Source: a bacterium D16-56 (lineage in GTDB: Bacteria; Bacillota; Clostridia; Lachnospirales; Lachnospiraceae). From it: 64,000 nt of DNA. Below are positions 16,950-24,830 of the stretch, one piece after another. The stretch's first letter is position 1, and every line of letters starts with the position of its first letter. The DNA is taken from contig RAYY01000001.1 in assembly GCA_003611875.1 (NCBI GenBank), positions 350,849-414,848 of the forward strand, read 5' to 3'. The notes under the pieces were generated by a model. The model saw only the letters and a program-made list of their open reading frames with translations. It had not been told where the DNA came from and did not search any database. Made by a program: the position numbers and the translations under genes.

Positions 16950-17750
16950 CTAAAACCCAATCAGTGCTCCCCCGTCAACCGGAATGCAGGCGCCGCTGAT
17001 ATACCGCGCCGCCTCACTGCACAGAAACGCCGCGCACATTCCCACATCCATGGGATCCCCCACACTCTTAGCCGGAATCCGGCCTAAGATCTTGGCCAGC
17101 CTTGGCGGATCATTGTCTGTAGCCTTATGAAACATGGGCGTGTCAATCCATCCAGGGGCAATGGCATTTACCGTGATCCCGTATTCTGCCAGTTCTGCAG
17201 TCAGTGTATGAATCAGTCCCAGATACCCGGCTTTAGCCGTAGAATACCCGGCCACCTGCGGCTGCCCGATGTAGCTGGTCATGGAAGCCTGGAACAGAAT
17301 CCGCCCCCGGCCTAGCTCCTTCATCTGAGGGACCAGCGCTTTGGTCAGGGCAAAAGCCCCCACCAGATGCACATTCAGCACACTTACATACTCTTCCACA
17401 CTCATATCCCAGATATATTTTTTGCAGTGATTTCCGGCATTGTTAACCAGAATACTGACAGGCCCCTGCTCGGCTACGATCCGGTCTGCCATCTCCTGGG
17501 CATGGTCGGTATCCGTAATATCGAACGAATAATACACTGCCCGTCCGCCAAACTCTGCCAAAGCCTCCATCGCCTGCTCCGGGGCCTCAAAGCTCAGCAC
17601 CACAACCTTTGCCCCTGCACTTACCAGACACCGGGTAACTGCCAATCCCAGCCCGGTAGCACCTCCGGTTATGACCGCAGTCTGTCCTTTCAGACTGTAA
17701 TAATCCGCCATAGAAAATGCCTTCCTTTGTTCCTCTGTAAAAGCTGCCAT
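16950..17750 (-). CDS. SDR-family oxidoreductase, probable hexuronate/aldonate reductase
   Basis: Classical short-chain dehydrogenase of 266 residues with Rossmann motif TGGATGLGLAV, NNAGN, catalytic Ser in QASMTSYIG and YSTAKAG (Tyr and Lys), and the C-terminal YISGACIPVDGGALIGF. It resembles gluconate 5-dehydrogenase-like enzymes and the SDR-type UxuB of Bacilli. Lying between uxaC and the altronate dehydratase genes, the missing step is the NAD(P)H reduction of tagaturonate to altronate or of fructuronate to mannonate, so I infer that role. The ATG at 17750 follows GGAGAGAGG, 14 bases after the upstream stop. A long N-terminal extension in frame is spurious. Confidence 0.88.
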   Translation of the reverse strand: MAAFTEEQRKAFSMADYYSLKGQTAVITGGATGLGLAVTRCLVSAGAKVVVLSFEAPEQAMEALAEFGGRAVYYSFDITDTDHAQEMADRIVAEQGPVSILVNNAGNHCKKYIWDMSVEEYVSVLNVHLVGAFALTKALVPQMKELGRGRILFQASMTSYIGQPQVAGYSTAKAGYLGLIHTLTAELAEYGITVNAIAPGWIDTPMFHKATDNDPPRLAKILGRIPAKSVGDPMDVGMCAAFLCSEAARYISGACIPVDGGALIGF

Positions 17751-17763
17751 ATTCCTCTCTCCT

Positions 17764-19125
17764 TTAACCTGAATCTTTGTCATAAACCGTGTCACATGGC
17801 CGTTCTCTAAACACCACGGTCTTCTCCTGATATTTATAAGGGATAAAAAATTCCTTATGCCCCAAGGACTCGCTCTTAGACAGACCTCCGGAGGCCACAT
17901 CTGCCGCCAGCCGCGCCAGCCGAAATGCCAGCTCCTTCTGGCTGCACTGTCCCCGCAGCACCGGACTGGCATCAAAATCCATATCCTCCTCCATGTGCCG
18001 AAAGGTCTCCTGATTCCCCGTAATTTTAATACAGGGACTTACTGCGCTTCCCACCACATTTCCCCGCCCTGTCACCAGGAATACCACATGGGCTCCTGCG
18101 CTGATCAAATCCATCAGCCCTTCATTATCATTGGGATTGGTAATGCCAAACTGCATCCAATAAGGGTCTGGCGTAGAATCCAGCAGCCAAAGTCCCGGAC
18201 GAGGCGGCGTACAGGCCACCTTGATCACCCCCTGAATGGGACGGCTTCCGCTCTTTATCACGGCTCCCATACTCTTTTCTTCTATTGTAGAAAGCCCTCC
18301 CGCAAAATTGCCCGGGCTGACGGAGTACTGACGCACATCCCTGCAGTATTTCAGCGCCTTGTCATAGGTATGCCGGATCTCCTTTTTCGCCTGCTGGTTT
18401 GCTCCCCTGGAAATCAGAAGCGTATCTAGGCCCACTGCTTCCACGATTTCCTCAAAAATCGCCGTGCCTCCCATATCCACCAGCAGATCAAAAAAATTTC
18501 CTACTGCCACATTGCCTGCCAAGCCGCTGGTAAAGTCACTGCCTCCGCATTCCGCTCCCACAACCAGATCCTTCATGCCCATGCTCCTTCTGGGCGTGTG
18601 CTCCAGCTCCTTCCGCATTTGATCCGCCCATTTGACCCCCTGCTCAATGGCCTTCCGGGTGCCTCCCGCCTGCTGAATGAACATCCACCGGGCCGGCTTT
18701 TTTTCCTTCTGGGCAATCCTTGCCAGCCACTCCGGCTGCACATACTCGCACCCTAGGCCGACTGCCAGCACTGCCCCTACATTGGGATGGCGTATCATGC
18801 TGATCAGCAGATTCACTGCATATTGATTGTCCGTACATCCGTCAAATCCGATCAGCTCCACATCCGGATGCCCGCAGCGCCGTACAATGGCATCTGCTAC
18901 AAATTCACTGCATTTTACCGTATAAATCACCAGCAGGCGGTTACGGATCCCCAGCTTTCCATTTTCCCTTGCATACCCCTGCCAGGATAATGCCTCCAGC
19001 TCCGATTCTCCCTGCACAAACCGCTTTTTCGGCTCCTGATCTTCTTGCCCGAACTGCTTCTCCGGCTCCGATTCTCCCTGCACGAACCGCTCCTTTTCCT
19101 GAATCATTTCCTCCCCCCTACTCAT
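17764..19125 (-). CDS. uxaA: UxaA-family dehydratase, large (C-terminal) domain
   Basis: Large part of altronate dehydratase, which turns D-altronate into 2-keto-3-deoxygluconate. Motifs: NGKLGIRNRLLVIYTVKCSE, GFDGCTDNQYAVNLL, VGAECGGSDFTSGLAGNVAVG with conserved Cys, and CTPPRPGLWLLDSTPDP. In many bacteria this is fused to the SAF domain; here the SAF part is a separate gene whose end overlaps this start by 8 bases. Before the conserved domain lie about 45 residues that include two copies of RFVQGESE plus related Glu/Gln-rich units, encoded by a DNA repeat of about 60 bases and absent from normal family members. Symbol by family; the substrate could be another aldonate. Confidence 0.86.
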   Translation of the reverse strand: MSRGEEMIQEKERFVQGESEPEKQFGQEDQEPKKRFVQGESELEALSWQGYARENGKLGIRNRLLVIYTVKCSEFVADAIVRRCGHPDVELIGFDGCTDNQYAVNLLISMIRHPNVGAVLAVGLGCEYVQPEWLARIAQKEKKPARWMFIQQAGGTRKAIEQGVKWADQMRKELEHTPRRSMGMKDLVVGAECGGSDFTSGLAGNVAVGNFFDLLVDMGGTAIFEEIVEAVGLDTLLISRGANQQAKKEIRHTYDKALKYCRDVRQYSVSPGNFAGGLSTIEEKSMGAVIKSGSRPIQGVIKVACTPPRPGLWLLDSTPDPYWMQFGITNPNDNEGLMDLISAGAHVVFLVTGRGNVVGSAVSPCIKITGNQETFRHMEEDMDFDASPVLRGQCSQKELAFRLARLAADVASGGLSKSESLGHKEFFIPYKYQEKTVVFRERPCDTVYDKDSG

Positions 19126-19450
19126 ACCTGATATCCTTCGGCGTACCGGTCACAGCATCCAAATGGCCGGACCGCTCATCATAATTACTCTCCATCACAT
19201 GAAGATGCACCCAGCTTCCCTTTTTTATGGGTGCGGTGCTTCTGCCTATTACCACTCCATATTTGATAATTGGCTGGCCGGCTTCCATGTCACAAAGCGC
19301 GATCTTATGCCCCATGGGAATCTCTGTCACTGCTTCGACGAAAAAATCCCCGCAATCTCCCAAAAGACCTACGGTTCCCGGCTTCAGCTCCTGTAAAGCC
19401 GTAGCCACATTATCCTTTCTGCTGATCTGAAACGCATTCTGCTCTGTCAT
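19118..19450 (-). CDS. UxaA-family dehydratase, small SAF-domain subunit
   Basis: N-terminal (SAF) domain of altronate dehydratase as a 110-residue protein. Motifs: VGLLGDCGDFFVEAVTEIPMGHKIAL, YGVVIGRSTAPIKKGSWVHLH, and ESNYDERSGHLD. The split from the large subunit is common in Clostridia. Two ATGs stand in a row at 19453 and 19450; GGGGA just upstream gives better spacing for the second. It is the first dehydratase gene after the RraA-family gene and about 130 bases from it. The small subunit probably contributes the substrate entry surface of the complex. Confidence 0.88.
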   Translation of the reverse strand: MTEQNAFQISRKDNVATALQELKPGTVGLLGDCGDFFVEAVTEIPMGHKIALCDMEAGQPIIKYGVVIGRSTAPIKKGSWVHLHVMESNYDERSGHLDAVTGTPKDIRYE

Positions 19451-19583
19451 CATTCCCCTTTCCGTAAGTGTGTCAAAAAGCAATCCTCAGACACACTCCG
19501 CCGTTCCGCCTTTCTTCTGGTGCCAGTGCTCCATCCGGACAGAAACCGGACTCCTAATCTGTCTGGTATGCGCCACTGGGTTT

Positions 19584-20246
19584 TTAAAGAATCCCGAACA
19601 CCCGAAATGCCTCTGTGGCAGACATGCCGCCCTCAATGGCCTTACGCACCCTCTTTTCCCCTGCCGCCTTTTCCAGAGAGCGCTCAATACATTCCTCTGC
19701 TGCTTCCTTTGGAATAATCAGCACCCCGTCCATGTCTCCAAATACCAGATCCCCGTCATGGATCACCACTTTTCCGATCTCAACAGTACACCGAAAGTCA
19801 ATCACATTGGTACGGATGGAAGAATCCTGAGCCCATCTGTCTGCTGCAAACACGGGAAAATTCTGAGCCAGCACCTGGGGCGTATCCCGTGTGTATCCGT
19901 CCAGCACGGCTCCCACTGCTCCCCGGGTCTTTGCCGTAGCTGTCAAAAGCTCACCCCACAGGGCAGAGTTATGAGCACCGGTAGCCACATAAACCTCGTT
20001 CCTCTGAAGCTGGTCCAGAGCCTCCGTCAACAGCCCAAAAGGCTTTTTCTGCGGCTCAAACACATCACATTCCAGCACTGTACATGCCTTTCCTGCCAGC
20101 CTCATATCATCCCTCAAGGGATGAATGGAAGGCGGCAGAAACTGATGGCTGTATCCCATCATATCCAGAATATCCCCCACCACCGGGGTGTACAGCTTTT
20201 TCTTCATCAGTGCAAACAGTTCTTCCTCATCTTTCCAAATCGCCAT
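19584..20246 (-). CDS. RraA-family aldolase/decarboxylase-like protein
   Basis: Protein of 220 residues with the RraA fold. Visible motifs: TPVVGDILDMMGYSHQFLPP, LAGKACTVLECDVF, AHNSALWGELLTATAKTRG (metal/pyruvate loop region), VLDGYTRDT (with the conserved Asp) and VFGDMDGVLIIPKE. True RraA regulators lack aldolase activity; family members with these loops act as 4-hydroxy-4-methyl-2-oxoglutarate aldolases or oxaloacetate decarboxylases. Within a uronate operon it may cleave or decarboxylate an acidic sugar intermediate, an inference from place only. The start ATG 20246 has GAGGAG upstream. An extension to 20270 is unneeded. Confidence 0.87.
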   Translation of the reverse strand: MAIWKDEEELFALMKKKLYTPVVGDILDMMGYSHQFLPPSIHPLRDDMRLAGKACTVLECDVFEPQKKPFGLLTEALDQLQRNEVYVATGAHNSALWGELLTATAKTRGAVGAVLDGYTRDTPQVLAQNFPVFAADRWAQDSSIRTNVIDFRCTVEIGKVVIHDGDLVFGDMDGVLIIPKEAAEECIERSLEKAAGEKRVRKAIEGGMSATEAFRVFGIL

Positions 20247-20343
20247 AGCCTTTTCTCCTCTATGTATCATGAACGATTATTATAAAATTTTCAATTTCCT
20301 TTATTTAAAGCCTTCTGAACAGCAATTTTCGTCCTTTTCACCA

Positions 20344-21648
20344 TCAGCCTGCTGCCACCGGCATAATAATATTAGGCAGGGTCATGGTAAAGGCCGGCCA
20401 GTAGGTGACGATCGCCAGCACCACCAGCATTACCACAAAAAACGGAATCAAACTTTTTCCCAGACGCTCGATGGGCACCTTGGAAATCGCTGACCCGATA
20501 AACAGGGTAGATCCTACCGGCGGCGTGATCAGGCCGATTCCCAGATTCAGGATCATTATACATCCAAACTGTACCGGATCCACTCCGATCTGCTGTGCAA
20601 TAGGCAGCAGAATGGGGGTCAGAAGCAGAATGTTGCAGCTCATATCCATCATGGTTCCGAAAATAAGCATAATTACATTCATCATCAACAGAATCAGGAT
20701 CTTATTGTGGGTAATGCTCATCACTGCCGTTGCCATAATGGACGGCACCTTTAAATACGTCAAACACCAAGAAAAGGCGCTGGAGGTGGCAATCAGAATC
20801 AGCACGATCGCCAGGGTATTCAAAGCATTTTCCAAAACCTTCCAGAAATCCTTAATGGTAAGCTGCTTATAGATAAAGGCTCCGCAGAACAGCGCCCAGA
20901 TCACGGCCACTGCCGCAGACTCCGTGGCAGTAAACACACCGGCCACCACGCCCACCACCACAATCAGAACCGTAAACAAGCCCCAGATCGCATCCAGCCC
21001 TACCTTAAGGAAATTCTTCAGGTTAAATGCCTCACCCTTGGGATAATTCTTTTTCACGGATATGTAAAAGCTGTAGACCATCAGGGCAATTCCCAGCAGA
21101 ATGCCAGGCATATAACCGGCAATAAAAAGCCGTCCAATGGATACGCTTCCTGCAACCGTGGCATAGATTACCATATTATGGCTGGGCGGAATCAGAATGC
21201 CCTGCACAGAAGACGTCATGGTCACATTTGCAGAAAAATCATCATCATATCCCTGATCCACCATCATGGGAATCAAAATGGTGCCAAGAGACGCACAGTC
21301 TGCCGCAGAGGAACCGGAAATGCCGCCAAAGAACATAGAAGCCACAATATTTACCATAGCCAGCCCTCCATGCATCCATCCTACCAAAGAGTCTGACAGC
21401 TTAATCAGACGGTCCGAGATTCCTCCCTTCCCCATGATCTCGCCTGCTATGATAAAGAAAGGCACTGCCATCAAGGAAAAGCTGAACACGCCCTTTACCA
21501 TAAGCTGAACGATCTGCTGCAGATTCAGTCCCATGTACATCATTCCTACAACAGACGCAATGCCAATGGCATAGGCCACAGGAAAGCTTAAAAAAATCAG
21601 CACAAAAAAGGTAATAACCAAAATCCAGATTGCTACGGTCGCATTCAT
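20344..21648 (-). CDS. dctM: TRAP transporter large permease (DctM)
   Basis: Twelve-helix membrane subunit of a tripartite ATP-independent periplasmic-type transporter, driven by sodium or proton gradient. The 434 residues contain the family segments IIAGEIMGKGGISDRLI, VASMFFGGISGSSAADCASLG, LIPPSHNMVIYATVAG, and LGIGLITPPVGSTLFIG. It is 11 bases downstream of the small permease gene and 98 bases before the RraA-family gene. With uronate genes in the same operon, the solute is most likely galacturonate, glucuronate or an unsaturated uronate. Confidence 0.96.
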   Translation of the reverse strand: MNATVAIWILVITFFVLIFLSFPVAYAIGIASVVGMMYMGLNLQQIVQLMVKGVFSFSLMAVPFFIIAGEIMGKGGISDRLIKLSDSLVGWMHGGLAMVNIVASMFFGGISGSSAADCASLGTILIPMMVDQGYDDDFSANVTMTSSVQGILIPPSHNMVIYATVAGSVSIGRLFIAGYMPGILLGIALMVYSFYISVKKNYPKGEAFNLKNFLKVGLDAIWGLFTVLIVVVGVVAGVFTATESAAVAVIWALFCGAFIYKQLTIKDFWKVLENALNTLAIVLILIATSSAFSWCLTYLKVPSIMATAVMSITHNKILILLMMNVIMLIFGTMMDMSCNILLLTPILLPIAQQIGVDPVQFGCIMILNLGIGLITPPVGSTLFIGSAISKVPIERLGKSLIPFFVVMLVVLAIVTYWPAFTMTLPNIIMPVAAG

Positions 21649-21659
21649 CCTCTTACCCC

Positions 21660-22181
21660 CTATTCCGTCGGCAGGCCGTTCTCATAACCCGGAATGGTTT
21701 TGCCTGCCAGCTTTGCCATAAACACAAAGAAACGTTCGCTCTGCATCAGCAGCATACACACACCTGCAATGGGAACCGGCGCATACATAATACTGTTCTT
21801 AACCGGCAGCCCGGACATGACGCTTTTAGACATCAGCATGGTAAACTGATACCCATAGATAATCATAAACAGACTGAACAGAAAGATGGTCACTTGAGAC
21901 AATCCATGGAGAACCGACATTACCCTCTCTCGGATGGCCTCCGGAAACAAGTACTGGATCAGAACCACCCGGATATGCTTGTCAGTACGGATGGCCAGAC
22001 TTGCGCTGATCAGCGCCATATATACCATACACAAAAGAATGCTCTGTTCGCCCCAACGCGGCGTCTTGGACAGGATATATCTGCAGAATACCACATAAGA
22101 CGTAATGCAGATGGAAATAATAAACAAAATCTTGCAGAACGTCATAAACAGCCAATAAATGAAATCATAAAATTTCTTCAT
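21660..22181 (-). CDS. dctQ: TRAP transporter small permease (DctQ)
   Basis: Four-helix membrane subunit that couples the large permease to the binding protein. The 173 residues include ILFIISICITSYVVFCRYIL, TPRWGEQSILLCMVYMALIS, IRTDKHIRVVLI and PVPIAGVCMLLMQSER, all typical. A strong GC-rich hairpin lies between it and dctP upstream, which would lower its expression against that of the binding protein. Confidence 0.93.
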   Translation of the reverse strand: MKKFYDFIYWLFMTFCKILFIISICITSYVVFCRYILSKTPRWGEQSILLCMVYMALISASLAIRTDKHIRVVLIQYLFPEAIRERVMSVLHGLSQVTIFLFSLFMIIYGYQFTMLMSKSVMSGLPVKNSIMYAPVPIAGVCMLLMQSERFFVFMAKLAGKTIPGYENGLPTE

Positions 22182-22247
22182 CTTGCTTCCCCTTTAGTCT
22201 GATAAAAACGCATGAACAGTTCTTTGAATCTTCCCCTTTGATAAAAT

Positions 22248-22276
22248 CGGGGGACAGGGCCGTTCCCTGTCCCCCG
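22248..22276 (-). terminator. GC-rich hairpin between dctP and dctQ (attenuator/REP-like)
   Basis: Perfect 12-pair stem CGGGGGACAGGG with a five-base loop; on the minus strand it is followed by ATTTTATC. It lies 26 bases past the dctP stop. It may act as a partial terminator or 3' stabiliser so that dctP message exceeds that of the membrane subunits. The related GGAACGGTTCC at the dctP stop suggests a dispersed REP-like palindrome. Confidence 0.65.
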
Positions 22277-22302
22277 GCTTTCTATTCCTTAGGAACGGTT
22301 CC

Positions 22303-23415
22303 TTACTGCTGAATATCCACGATTGCCTGCAAAACATCCTCAATCCCCTCAGAGTAGTCTGCCCACACATCCTTACATGCTGCCTGTGCTGCCGCCTTAT
22401 CCTCTGCAGGACACTCAATGATGGTAACTCCCTTACCCTCCAAAGAAGCTCTCAGAGCCTTTTCCTCATCCTCTATAGCTGCCTTGTTCCACTCCGATGC
22501 CTTCCTTCCGGCCTCCAGAAGAATCTCCTGATCCTCTGGGGAAAGCTTGGCCCACTGCGCCTCTGCCATCAGGATAATGCCCGGGCTGAAGGTATGGGCA
22601 TCCAGCAGATAATACGGAGCAACCTCATAGAACTTGTTGGAATCATATCCCGGATATCCGTTCTCGGCGCCGTCCACCACACCGGTCTGCAGAGAGCTGT
22701 ATAGCTCACTGTAGGAGATGGGAGTGGGCTCTGCGCCCAGGGCAGACATGGTATCCATCATCAGCGTTGTCTCCGGCACACGAATCTTCTTTCCCTTTAC
22801 ATCTGCCAGGCTGGTAATCTCGGCAGAGGTAAACAGATTTCTTGCACCCTCATCTGTATAAGCAATGCCTACCATACCTGCACCTACCTCAACCCCCTCA
22901 TTGAGGAATGCCTGTCCCAGTTCCTCTGACTCCAGTACCTTCCACATTCCTTCCCGGCTCCCGAAAATGTAGGGAAGCCCAAACAGGTTCAGCTTGCGGA
23001 AGCCGTAATCCGAAAGACTGTTGGTATTTCCTCTGTAAAAATCTACCGTGCCGCCGCCCATCTGCAAAGCATTCAGGCAGGTTTTCTCATCACCCAGGAT
23101 AGATGCAGAATTGACATCAATCTCAATCCGCCCGCCGGACAGCTCTGCCACATATTCTGCAAACTTGTAGCCTGCCCTGGTGTTGATGTTGTCGTCACTG
23201 TTTAGCTCTGCATACTTAAACGTGATCTCCGGGGCCTGGGCCGGCTCTGCCTTGGCCTCTCCCCCGTCCTCTGCCTTGGCCTCTCCGCCTTCTGAAGCCG
23301 GAGCCGCCGTCCCGGCCGCTGTATCCGCCGGAGCGCCGCTGTTCGGGCCACCTGAACAGGCTGCCAGCGACAGCACCATAACCGATGCCAAAATTCCTGA
23401 TAATACCTTCTTCAT
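22303..23415 (-). CDS. dctP: TRAP transporter solute-binding lipoprotein (DctP)
   Basis: Extracytoplasmic binding protein anchored by a lipidated Cys: MKKVLSGILASVMVLSLAAC is the signal and lipobox. A low-complexity Ala/Glu/Gly linker runs to about residue 65. The DctP domain follows: DNINTRAGYKFAEYVAELSG, DEGARNLFTSAE, KGKKIRVPETTLMMDTMSALG, SELYSSLQTGVVDGAENG (the motif with the Arg/Asn that hold the solute carboxylate nearby). At 370 residues it is normal. AAAGGAGG precedes the ATG. It starts 33 bases after the LacI regulator and should be cotranscribed with it. Likely solute: a hexuronate. Confidence 0.95.
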   Translation of the reverse strand: MKKVLSGILASVMVLSLAACSGGPNSGAPADTAAGTAAPASEGGEAKAEDGGEAKAEPAQAPEITFKYAELNSDDNINTRAGYKFAEYVAELSGGRIEIDVNSASILGDEKTCLNALQMGGGTVDFYRGNTNSLSDYGFRKLNLFGLPYIFGSREGMWKVLESEELGQAFLNEGVEVGAGMVGIAYTDEGARNLFTSAEITSLADVKGKKIRVPETTLMMDTMSALGAEPTPISYSELYSSLQTGVVDGAENGYPGYDSNKFYEVAPYYLLDAHTFSPGIILMAEAQWAKLSPEDQEILLEAGRKASEWNKAAIEDEEKALRASLEGKGVTIIECPAEDKAAAQAACKDVWADYSEGIEDVLQAIVDIQQ

Positions 23416-23448
23416 AATAAAAATCCTCCTTTTCCTTTGCTTCTATTC

Positions 23449-24537
23449 TCACCGGAACAAGGAAAGGGGTGCCATCCTTTCCATCTTTCGGAAAGAAATT
23501 CGTTCATACTGCTCCAGCATGCTGCGGAAAACCACCTCTCCGCCCACATGCAGCTCCGGCTGTTCCGGCGCCTCGCTGCGCACCAGAAGATCCGTCATCA
23601 TCTGCAATGCCTGATAGCACTGTTCATAGGGACGCTTATTGATCAGAGCCGTAACCACGCCTCTCTCCAGGTACCGCACAGACTCAGAATACAGTCCGCT
23701 TCCAATCAGCGGAATCCTTTTTGCCATTCCCAGTTCATCTAATGCCTGAGCCATAACCAGAGTAGCGCGGGAATTTACCGTACAGCAGCCCACAATCGGC
23801 CGTTCCAGAAGCTGCTGTTTCAGCTTTGTCAAAGGTTCTTCCCCAATATCATGGAAATACTCCCGCACCAGCGGCATCTGCACCTTCTGTTCCTTCAGAA
23901 AAGCGGCAAGACCGTCCACAATCTCATAATGATTGGGATACCCCTTAAAGCCTGCGCACACCAGCACCTCGCCAGACGGCCACCGTATCATATCCATGAG
24001 CAGCTCGCCTGTAAGTTTACCTAGAAGATCATTGTTGGATTTTATGCAGCAGATCCGCCCGGATTCCGGCAGATCATTATCCAAAAGAATCACCGGCACC
24101 CCTGCCTTTGATACCTGGGAAATGGCCTCCGTGCAGCCGTCCTCCGGATACCCCATGGTAATAAGGCCGCTGATGGCTCCCAGATCCAACTGGGCAAGCG
24201 TCTTTGCAAGATCCGAAAACTCCAGCAGCAGCAGGTTCAAATTATACCCTTGGGCAACCGGACCGTAATCCACCGCCGCATCCCGCATAAAATCATAGTA
24301 GAACCGGGAATTTGTATTTTTTTCCGGAAGAACCACTGCTATGGTAAGAGTCTCCCTCTTCAGATTGGCGGCCAACGGGCTGGGCGTATAGTTCATCCTT
24401 CTGGCAATCTCCAGAATCCTCTGCCTTGTGCTCTCACTAACCCCTGCCTTGCCGCTTAAAGCCAGATGAACACTGCTCTGAGACACCCCTGCCTCTTTTG
24501 CCACATCCTTGATCGTTACCTTGGCTTTGCCTGCCAT
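23449..24537 (-). CDS. LacI-family transcriptional regulator of the uronate operons
   Basis: Repressor of 362 residues. The helix-turn-helix is VTIKDVAKEAGVSQSSVHLAL, with hinge NYTPSPLAANLKR, then a periplasmic-binding-like ligand domain (TIAVVLPEKNTNSRFYYDFM, SGLITMGYPEDG, GEVLVCAGFKGYPNHYEIVDGL). The start is ATG 24537 with AGAGGAG; a longer frame reaching 24609 would run into the promoter. It heads the leftward TRAP/uxa operon, and two copies of a sequence containing AAATCGTTTTAG lie in its own leader and before the rightward enolase/PL22 operon, so it probably controls both and itself. The inducer is likely a uronate or 2-keto-3-deoxygluconate. Confidence 0.93.
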   Translation of the reverse strand: MAGKAKVTIKDVAKEAGVSQSSVHLALSGKAGVSESTRQRILEIARRMNYTPSPLAANLKRETLTIAVVLPEKNTNSRFYYDFMRDAAVDYGPVAQGYNLNLLLLEFSDLAKTLAQLDLGAISGLITMGYPEDGCTEAISQVSKAGVPVILLDNDLPESGRICCIKSNNDLLGKLTGELLMDMIRWPSGEVLVCAGFKGYPNHYEIVDGLAAFLKEQKVQMPLVREYFHDIGEEPLTKLKQQLLERPIVGCCTVNSRATLVMAQALDELGMAKRIPLIGSGLYSESVRYLERGVVTALINKRPYEQCYQALQMMTDLLVRSEAPEQPELHVGGEVVFRSMLEQYERISFRKMERMAPLSLFR

Positions 24538-24550
24538 AATCTCCTCTTTA

Positions 24551-24570
24551 CTAAATCGTTTTAGCATTTC
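24551..24570. promoter_or_regulatory. LacI-type operator 1
   Basis: CTAAATCGTTTTAG is an imperfect palindrome (CTAAA ... TTTAG) followed by CATTTC. It lies just downstream of the predicted start site of the lacI-dctPQM-uxa transcript, suitable for blocking it. It shares the string AAATCGTTTTAG plus nearby ATTTC with the site at 24700. Confidence 0.65.
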
Positions 24571-24580
24571 CATCTCCCTC

Positions 24581-24609
24581 ATTGTAAGTTGTTTTGGTTT
24601 AAATGTCAA
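24581..24609 (-). promoter_or_regulatory. Promoter of the lacI-TRAP-uxa operon
   Basis: Minus strand TTGACA (24604-24609), 17 bases, TACAAT (24581-24586): near-consensus sigma-A promoter. Predicted start about 24574, 37 bases before the lacI ATG. Confidence 0.8.
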
Positions 24610-24699
24610 TAAGTTATTTTTATTTTTCTAATTTTTAAGCAAATCATACAATTTCATGATTCTTCTTTCTTCCTTAAAATGCAGAATATTTTATTTTTA

Positions 24700-24720
24700 C
24701 AAAATCGTTTTAGTATTTCA
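24700..24720. promoter_or_regulatory. LacI-type operator 2
   Basis: CAAAATCGTTTTAGTATTTC repeats the core of operator 1 in the same orientation. It ends 2 bases before the -35 box of the rightward promoter. The two operator centres are about 150 bases apart, so looping between divergent promoters is possible. Confidence 0.6.
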
Positions 24721-24722
24721 CT

Positions 24723-24750
24723 TTACAAACGAAGCCGAAAAGATTATAAT
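24723..24750 (+). promoter_or_regulatory. Promoter of the enolase-SDR-PL22 operon
   Basis: TTTACA (24723-24728), 16 bases, TATAAT (24745-24750). Predicted start near 24757, about 74 bases before the first gene. Confidence 0.78.
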
Positions 24751-24830
24751 ACAAATCATGCAGCCGTTTCGGTACCCCTTACCCTGCTGCCCTGCCGGCA
24801 GATTTCCTATACCCTGAAAAGGAGGCTTTT

